Shown piece by piece: positions 32,155 through 36,670 of a DNA stretch of 36,670 nt. The stretch covers positions 1 through 36,670 of the forward strand of contig JACQNH010000091.1 of NCBI GenBank assembly GCA_016203175.1. Reading direction: 5' to 3'. The notes beneath the pieces were generated by a model. That model searched no databases. It had not been told where the DNA came from and saw only the letters and a list, made by a program, of their open reading frames with translations. Origin of the DNA: Candidatus Woesearchaeota archaeon (lineage in GTDB: Archaea > Nanobdellota > Nanobdellia > SCGC-AAA011-G17 > JACQNH01). A program made the position numbers and the translations under genes. Position 1 is the stretch's first letter. Every line of letters starts with the position of its first letter.

Positions 32155-32301
32155 GAATATAGTCTGTTTTTCATTTTCATACAATCCCATAATTTATGCT
32201 TTTTTATAAGCTTAAACTACAAGATTTAATTTTTATGCGTTAAAACCTATATATAAAGGTTTTTATGCCCTTTTAGATAAATTTTCACCATTTAGGAATA
32301 A

Positions 32302-33789
32302 TCATTTATCTTCTTTTTCAGGCTTCATAAAAGGGAATAATATCACATCTCTAATAGAGGGAGAATTAGTCAATAACATTGTTAACCTATCTATACCCAA
32401 CCCATAACCTGCGGTTGGTGGCATCCCGACTTCTAGAGCATAAATAAAATCTTCATCAAGAGGCATTGCACCTTCAGCCCCTTCTTGTAATAATCTTTGT
32501 TGCTCTAAAAGCCTTTCTTTTTGGTCTATAGGATCATTTAATTCATCATAAGCCTTAACAATCTCAGCCCCATCAACTATTAATTGAAAGGTATTTATCT
32601 TTGTAGGATCTTTTTCGTTCCTTTTTGCCAAAGCTATCATCTCAACTGGGTAGTGTGTTAATAAAGTTGGTTGTACAATCTTTGGTCTGCAAACTCTTTT
32701 ATATAATTCATCTAATAAATCCCCATAATGTTTGCAATTATTTATCTGAACATTCTTTAAATTTTTACTTTTAATAGCCTCTTTTAAAGATTTGAAATCC
32801 TTAGTTTTATTTATGTCAATCCCACTTTCTTTTAATATCAAATCCCTAAATGTAATTCTTTTAAAAGGAGTTGTGAAATCTAATACTTTATCTTGATACT
32901 TTACCTTTTTACTTCCAACAATTTCTTTTATTAATCTTGAAAAAAGATCTTCAGTCATTCTTATAAGATCTTCATAATTTTGATAAGCGTAATAAAATTC
33001 TAGCATAGTAAATTCAGGGTTATGTTGCCTGTCAATGCCTTCGTTTCTAAAATTCTTACAAATTGTGAATACTCTTTCAAAACCACCAGTAATTAATCTC
33101 TTTAAATATAGTTCAGGGGATATAGATAAAAATAAATCTATATTTAGCGCATTTAAATGAGTCTTAAAAGGTTGTGCACTTGCTCCACCATAAATTGTTT
33201 GTAGCATTGGTGTTTCTACCTCTACAAAATCTCTTTCTTTCAGATAATCTCTAATAAAGTCTATAACTTTTGATCTAACTTCGAAAACTTTTTTTACTTC
33301 AGGGTTCATTACTAAATCTAAATATCTTTTTCTATATCTTATTTCAACATCCTTCAATCCATGCCACTTTTCAGGCAAAGGCCTCAAACCCTTAGTTAAA
33401 AAATCATACTCTTTAGCTCTTATAGTTACTTCCCCAGTTTTAGTTTTGAAAACATAACCTTTTATTCCAACAAAATCTCCAATATCGGTCAACTTAAAAA
33501 TTTTGTACGCTCTTTCTCCAACTTCATCTTCTCTAATATAAAATTGTATTTTGCCTTTTGCATCTTGGATATGTCCGAAACTAGCCTTTCCCATTTCTCT
33601 TAAAGCTATCACTCTTCCAGCTATACTAACAATTTGTTTTGTTCTTTCATCATTTTTTAACGACTTAAATTCCTCTAAAATTTCATTAGAATTATTTTTC
33701 TTTCCAAAAAAGTGAGCATAAGGGTTGATATTTAATTTCCTAAGTTCTTCTAATTTTTTTAATCTTTGTTTTATTAATTCCTCTTCCAT
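32302..33789 (-). CDS. lysS: Lysyl-tRNA synthetase, class II
   Basis: 495 residues. The N-terminal OB fold (I-A-G-R-V-I-A-L-R-E-M-G-K-A-S-F) is followed by the class II core. Motif 1 lies near F-V-E-V-E-T-P-M-L, motif 2 is F-R-N-E-G-I-D near 246-252, and motif 3 is G-Y-G-L-G-I-D-R-L near 458-466. Many archaea use the unrelated class I LysRS, so this is the bacterial/eukaryal form, probably acquired. TATA-like GTATTTAAATTAG lies about 26 bp upstream. It charges the three-intron tRNA-Lys encoded about 5 kb away. Confidence 0.97.
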   Translation of the reverse strand: MEEELIKQRLKKLEELRKLNINPYAHFFGKKNNSNEILEEFKSLKNDERTKQIVSIAGRVIALREMGKASFGHIQDAKGKIQFYIREDEVGERAYKIFKLTDIGDFVGIKGYVFKTKTGEVTIRAKEYDFLTKGLRPLPEKWHGLKDVEIRYRKRYLDLVMNPEVKKVFEVRSKVIDFIRDYLKERDFVEVETPMLQTIYGGASAQPFKTHLNALNIDLFLSISPELYLKRLITGGFERVFTICKNFRNEGIDRQHNPEFTMLEFYYAYQNYEDLIRMTEDLFSRLIKEIVGSKKVKYQDKVLDFTTPFKRITFRDLILKESGIDINKTKDFKSLKEAIKSKNLKNVQINNCKHYGDLLDELYKRVCRPKIVQPTLLTHYPVEMIALAKRNEKDPTKINTFQLIVDGAEIVKAYDELNDPIDQKERLLEQQRLLQEGAEGAMPLDEDFIYALEVGMPPTAGYGLGIDRLTMLLTNSPSIRDVILFPFMKPEKEDK

Positions 33790-33866
33790 AAATCCCTAAA
33801 TAAAATCTAATTTAAATACTTTTGCAAAAACAAAATTAATATAAATCTCAAAAACATCAAATAAGT

Positions 33867-34250
33867 ATGGAAGAAAAGAGGTTTATCTTTATTTTAGCAT
33901 TAGTATCTATTTTTGTAGTAGCAAGTCATTTTCTAAAACTTGAAACAACCACAACAAGTGCAGTAATGGAAAAATATACCATAGAAGTAACTTCATCAAG
34001 TTGTGATTTAACTGAAGAAGGCTATAATACCTGCGTAAATGTAAAATGGGATGCACCAGAAGGTTACTATGTTAAAGTGTTCATTCCTGGTGGAGAAAGT
34101 TTGTCAGAAACACCTAAGTTTTATACAAAGGAATTTACTTATTGTCAGCAAACTGATAAAGATCTAATAAAGAGAATAGCCAATATTTACTTGCACAATG
34201 AAAAAGGAAAATGGGTTAAATTTATTAAAGGTTATAAAATTGAATGTTAA
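33867..34250 (+). CDS. Secreted or membrane-anchored protein with four cysteines
   Basis: 127 residues. A basic start and a hydrophobic helix (about 6-22) act as signal anchor. The rest is polar, extracytoplasmic, beta-rich, with four cysteines (S-S-C-D, N-T-C-V, T-Y-C-Q, I-E-C end) that could form two disulfides. Family unknown. It is divergent from lysS and overlaps the convergent gene stop by 4 bases. Confidence 0.7.
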   Translation: MEEKRFIFILALVSIFVVASHFLKLETTTTSAVMEKYTIEVTSSSCDLTEEGYNTCVNVKWDAPEGYYVKVFIPGGESLSETPKFYTKEFTYCQQTDKDLIKRIANIYLHNEKGKWVKFIKGYKIEC

Positions 34251-34609
34251 ACCTCAGACAGCTCTCTTATTCTAAACTTTATATCTCCCAATTCTTTTTT
34301 TGAAGCAGTATCTAAACCTTCTCTTTCAATTACTAAATTCAATCTATAAATTTCAGTTTTTGTTTCAATCTTATAACCATAAGAACCTTTATCTAAAAGT
34401 TTTTGTAAGCCTTCTTGTTCAAAAGATATACACCATTCAGAAAATGCATTTGTAACACCTATATTATTACTTAATGTCAAATGAGCAGCTTCTACAAATT
34501 GATCATCTCCTAAAACTAAACCCTTAACCAAATGACCTTCTTTTAGTAATCTACATTGATCAAGACCTAGGTAAAATGTTAAATTTGTTCTTCTTCTTAT
34601 TCCGTACAT
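34247..34609 (-). CDS. Unrecognised 120-residue protein
   Basis: No family recognised. Soluble alpha/beta protein with an acidic helical C-terminus. It begins with a basic M-Y-G-I-R-R-R segment. The nearest TATA-like box (ATTTAAATAAT) is only about 5 bp before ATG, unlike the usual spacing. The true start may therefore be further in, or the gene may be read with its upstream neighbour (47 bp away). Confidence 0.6.
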   Translation of the reverse strand: MYGIRRRTNLTFYLGLDQCRLLKEGHLVKGLVLGDDQFVEAAHLTLSNNIGVTNAFSEWCISFEQEGLQKLLDKGSYGYKIETKTEIYRLNLVIEREGLDTASKKELGDIKFRIRELSEV

Positions 34610-34655
34610 ATTATTTAAATTTAATTCTCTGTTTTAAAATTTTTCGTTATTACTA

Positions 34656-35564
34656 TTATCTCAAAATACCCAAATAATAATCCATTTTACCAATCATAAA
34701 CTTTTTCTTAACAACTTTAAAATCCTTGCAATAATCATAAAATTTATCGTTTCCTGAAATTAAAACAATCTTCCCTTTAGCTACATCTTTAACCTCTTTA
34801 AAAAATTCTTTATACAAATTCAAAATCTCCTTACTATGCCTAGAAAAAGGTAAGCTACTTACAATTCTTATCTCTTTTTCTTTAAATTTAGTCCCTAACC
34901 AGCTAACATCCCCTTCAATGAAATCAACATTAGCATTTGCAATATTAGCGTTCAATCTGCTTGAGATTATATTATTTCTATTATAATCTAAACCATAAAC
35001 TCTTTTGCAGCCCATTAAAAAAGCTTCAATGCAAATTGTTCCATCTTTACAAAAAGGATCAACTAAAATCTCATTTAATTTTATATTAGCAATCTTAAGA
35101 ATAGTGTAAGCAATACAGCCATTAATACTTTGATTATGTAACCTAACCCTATAATCTCTTTTACATAAATCTGAAAATTTTAAAATCCCGCAATAACATT
35201 TATTCTCAATTATATCAATAAAAATTATAGTTTCTGGATTTTTAAGACTAACCTTAAATCCCTTCTTAAACAATATTTCACCAAGAGTTCTTTCAACTTC
35301 TAAACTCCTGAATTCATGCTTGCCTTCTCTATTGCATCTTACTAAAAATGTTCCTTTTATATCAAATTTAATATCTTTAATGTTTTCAATTAAGTCTTCA
35401 AAATTTTTAAACTTAAAATCTTTTGAATATTCATAAACATCATCAAAAAATTTTATATCCTTTAAATCGCTAAAAAGAACTCTACCTTTGTCAATTGTTT
35501 TTCCTTTAACAAATTTACTTGCAAATTTCTCTAATCCTTTAACGCAAATTCCTATATATTTCAT
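34656..35564 (-). CDS. THUMP-like/Rossmann RNA methyltransferase
   Basis: 302 residues. The first half resembles a THUMP-containing RNA-binding region (T-F-L-V-R-C-N-R-E-G near 73-82). The second is an SAM-dependent fold with motif I D-P-F-C-K-D-G-T-I-C-I-E-A near 168-180 and G-L-D-Y-N for the ribose-binding acid. In close relatives such as TrmN/Trm14, motif I is D-P-M-C-G-S-G-T and motif IV is N-P-P-Y/F; here motif IV is S-L-P-F. This favours a divergent tRNA guanine-N2 type or an altered specificity. It overlaps the acylphosphatase stop by one base. Confidence 0.8.
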   Translation of the reverse strand: MKYIGICVKGLEKFASKFVKGKTIDKGRVLFSDLKDIKFFDDVYEYSKDFKFKNFEDLIENIKDIKFDIKGTFLVRCNREGKHEFRSLEVERTLGEILFKKGFKVSLKNPETIIFIDIIENKCYCGILKFSDLCKRDYRVRLHNQSINGCIAYTILKIANIKLNEILVDPFCKDGTICIEAFLMGCKRVYGLDYNRNNIISSRLNANIANANVDFIEGDVSWLGTKFKEKEIRIVSSLPFSRHSKEILNLYKEFFKEVKDVAKGKIVLISGNDKFYDYCKDFKVVKKKFMIGKMDYYLGILR

Positions 35565-35836
35565 TAATACTCAATCAAGAAATCCTCAAATTCATTTTTA
35601 AATCCTTCTCTCTTGACTTTCATATTTTCAACAATTGCCCCTTCAGGGCCTTTTTTACAGAAATAAACTAACCTTTCAATAGCTTTTTCCTCTCCCTCTG
35701 CAACGATCAATAAACAATCATCAGGAGTGTTTTGAACATAACCTTTGATTCCCAATTCCTTAGCAAGATCCCTAACATGAGCTCTAAAAAAAACTCCCGT
35801 TACCTTTCCCATTATTGTAATAGACACCCTTTTCAT
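35564..35836 (-). CDS. acyP: Acylphosphatase
   Basis: 90 residues with the full signature: G-K-V-T-G-V-F-F-R-A-H-V (substrate Arg18) and G-I-K-G-Y-V-Q-N (catalytic Asn36). It hydrolyses acyl-phosphates such as 1,3-bisphosphoglycerate and carbamoyl-phosphate. Its stop overlaps the ATG of the methyltransferase gene, so the two are cotranscribed. Confidence 0.96.
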   Translation of the reverse strand: MKRVSITIMGKVTGVFFRAHVRDLAKELGIKGYVQNTPDDCLLIVAEGEEKAIERLVYFCKKGPEGAIVENMKVKREGFKNEFEDFLIEY

Positions 35837-35921
35837 TGTGTAATATAGAATTTTTTACATTAAAAACATTTTGTATCTCAAGTATATAAAAAGTAGCTGA
35901 TAATAAATCAGCCATTAAAAA

Positions 35922-36257
35922 TTAGTTTCTTGCTAAAACATATATAGCCTTAATTGCTACAATAGCGCTAGCTGGAGATAAAAACAACAATAGGTTGTTA
36001 AGTATCGTCCCTAAAGCTCCAGGGTTTAAGTTTAAGTTAACCACAGCCATCATTAATGCAATTACAGCAATTAAAAATGGTCCTGTTTCTATGGCGGTTA
36101 TGTTCAAAAATCCTACAACTATACCTAAAACAAGAGCTACAACCTTAACTATATCACTTGGAAAATTAGGAATCCCGCTTAATATCACCACTATAAGGCC
36201 TATAATAAAAGACCATCTTCCAATTAATGCTACATTACTCACACCTGCCTTTGCCAA
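35922..36257 (-). CDS. Multi-pass small membrane protein (111 aa), TTG start
   Basis: Three to four hydrophobic helices fill residues 10-108, with almost no soluble part. Family not recognised. I choose the TTG at 36257 because a perfect GGAGGTG Shine-Dalgarno ends 6 bases before it, exactly as in the histone gene. The GTG at 36266 is itself part of that Shine-Dalgarno. Confidence 0.75.
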   Translation of the reverse strand: MAKAGVSNVALIGRWSFIIGLIVVILSGIPNFPSDIVKVVALVLGIVVGFLNITAIETGPFLIAVIALMMAVVNLNLNPGALGTILNNLLLFLSPASAIVAIKAIYVLARN

Positions 36258-36263
36258 TTTACC

Positions 36264-36270
36264 CACCTCC
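36264..36270 (-). promoter_or_regulatory. Strong Shine-Dalgarno deciding a TTG start
   Basis: GGAGGTG on the minus strand with a 6-base spacer to TTG 36257; the overlapping GTG cannot be the start if the ribosome pairs here. Confidence 0.75.
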
Positions 36271-36330
36271 TTAAGGATTTAATTATAATTTGGATATATA
36301 AAATTTATTCACTATGTTTGTGTTGTAAAT

Positions 36331-36629
36331 TATCCAGTATTCTGCAATTATTAAAGGGGCAAAGTGATTTTGAGAAATATCTAGAGAAAGAAGGAATTAA
36401 GCATATTCTCTGCAGGTATAAGCATCCACAAACAAATGGAAAAATAGAAAAGTGGTTTGATACATATGAGCGGCATAGAAAAAGATTTAAGACCTTTGAA
36501 GAGTTTGTTAAGTGGTACAATGAAGTTAGGGTACATGAAAGCTTGGATCTTGAAACACCAGAAAGAGTATTCTGGCTTAAGTTACAGGAGCATATATTTG
36601 AAAAGGCTGTAAAACTATTTGGATGGTGA
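36331..36629 (+). pseudogene. rve/DDE transposase (IS481/IS3-like), 3' remnant
   Basis: About 95 C-terminal residues of an integrase-core transposase. K-H-P-Q-T-N-G-K-I-E-K-W-F carries the final catalytic Glu, followed by W-Y-N-E-V-R-V-H-E-S-L-D-L-E-T-P. The two catalytic Asp residues upstream are missing. Homology seems to begin near 36331 in another frame (Q-Y-S-A-I-I-K-G) and to shift by one base near the GGGG at 36356-36359, so the piece is truncated and probably frameshifted. No inverted repeats were identified. Confidence 0.78.
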
Positions 36630-36670
36630 TAAATATGAACTTAAAAATATATAATAAAAAGGTGGGAAAT

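Overview
The window looks like part of the chromosome of a small-genome, AT-rich archaeon of the DPANN group, most likely Woesearchaeota or Pacearchaeota. The archaeal signature is clear: DNA topoisomerase VI, MCM, TBP, aIF1A, aIF2-beta, a PNO1-type KH protein, Hjc and a histone-fold protein. Most genes have a TATA-like box about 26-30 bp before the start codon, which implies leaderless mRNAs. A few genes instead carry a strong Shine-Dalgarno. The DPANN placement is inferred from single-copy, often shortened proteins, from bacterial-type MetRS, IleRS and LysRS, and from gene style. It was not tested by a search.

Layout. 1-455: tail of an IS200/IS605-type TnpB joined to the 3' third of an endonuclease V gene. 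526-5505: an unrecognised protein, tRNA-Gly(CCC), small membrane proteins, MetRS, and a convergent pair of membrane-anchored proteins. 5550-5808: intron-containing tRNA-Ile and tRNA-Asn on the minus strand. 5857-15136 (minus): an information-processing block with Topo VI A/B, KH protein, aIF1A, an NMD3-like fragment, DUF424, aIF2-beta, an unknown, an OB-fold RPA protein, MCM with an intein, and TBP. 15222-19917: VapBC, IleRS, and a nucleotidyltransferase/HEPN-like pair whose promoter is flanked by two copies of a 40-bp palindrome-bearing repeat. 20056-27408: a six-gene MoxR-DUF58-vWA membrane operon. 27420-27623: a tRNA-Lys(CTT) interrupted by three introns. 27732-36257: ATP-grasp protein, a XerA-like protein lacking its catalytic Tyr segment, DUF378, Hjc, membrane proteins, a frame-broken CARF/wHTH-like regulator, a histone, LysRS, a THUMP-type methyltransferase and acylphosphatase. 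36331-36629: 3' remnant of an rve/DDE transposase.

The most striking signal is in the tRNA genes. tRNA-Ile and tRNA-Lys both carry an intron inside the T-loop (position 59/60), in a perfect bulge-helix-bulge context. The two introns are homologous, with compensatory changes in their core hairpin. A nearly identical copy of the same intron (37 of 38 bases over the core) also sits at position 30/31 of the tRNA-Lys gene, which in addition has a canonical 37/38 intron. This looks like a spreading tRNA-intron family caught soon after a move.

No stretch over 300 bases lacks a gene or RNA. Intergenic spaces hold mainly TATA-like promoters and T-rich terminators.
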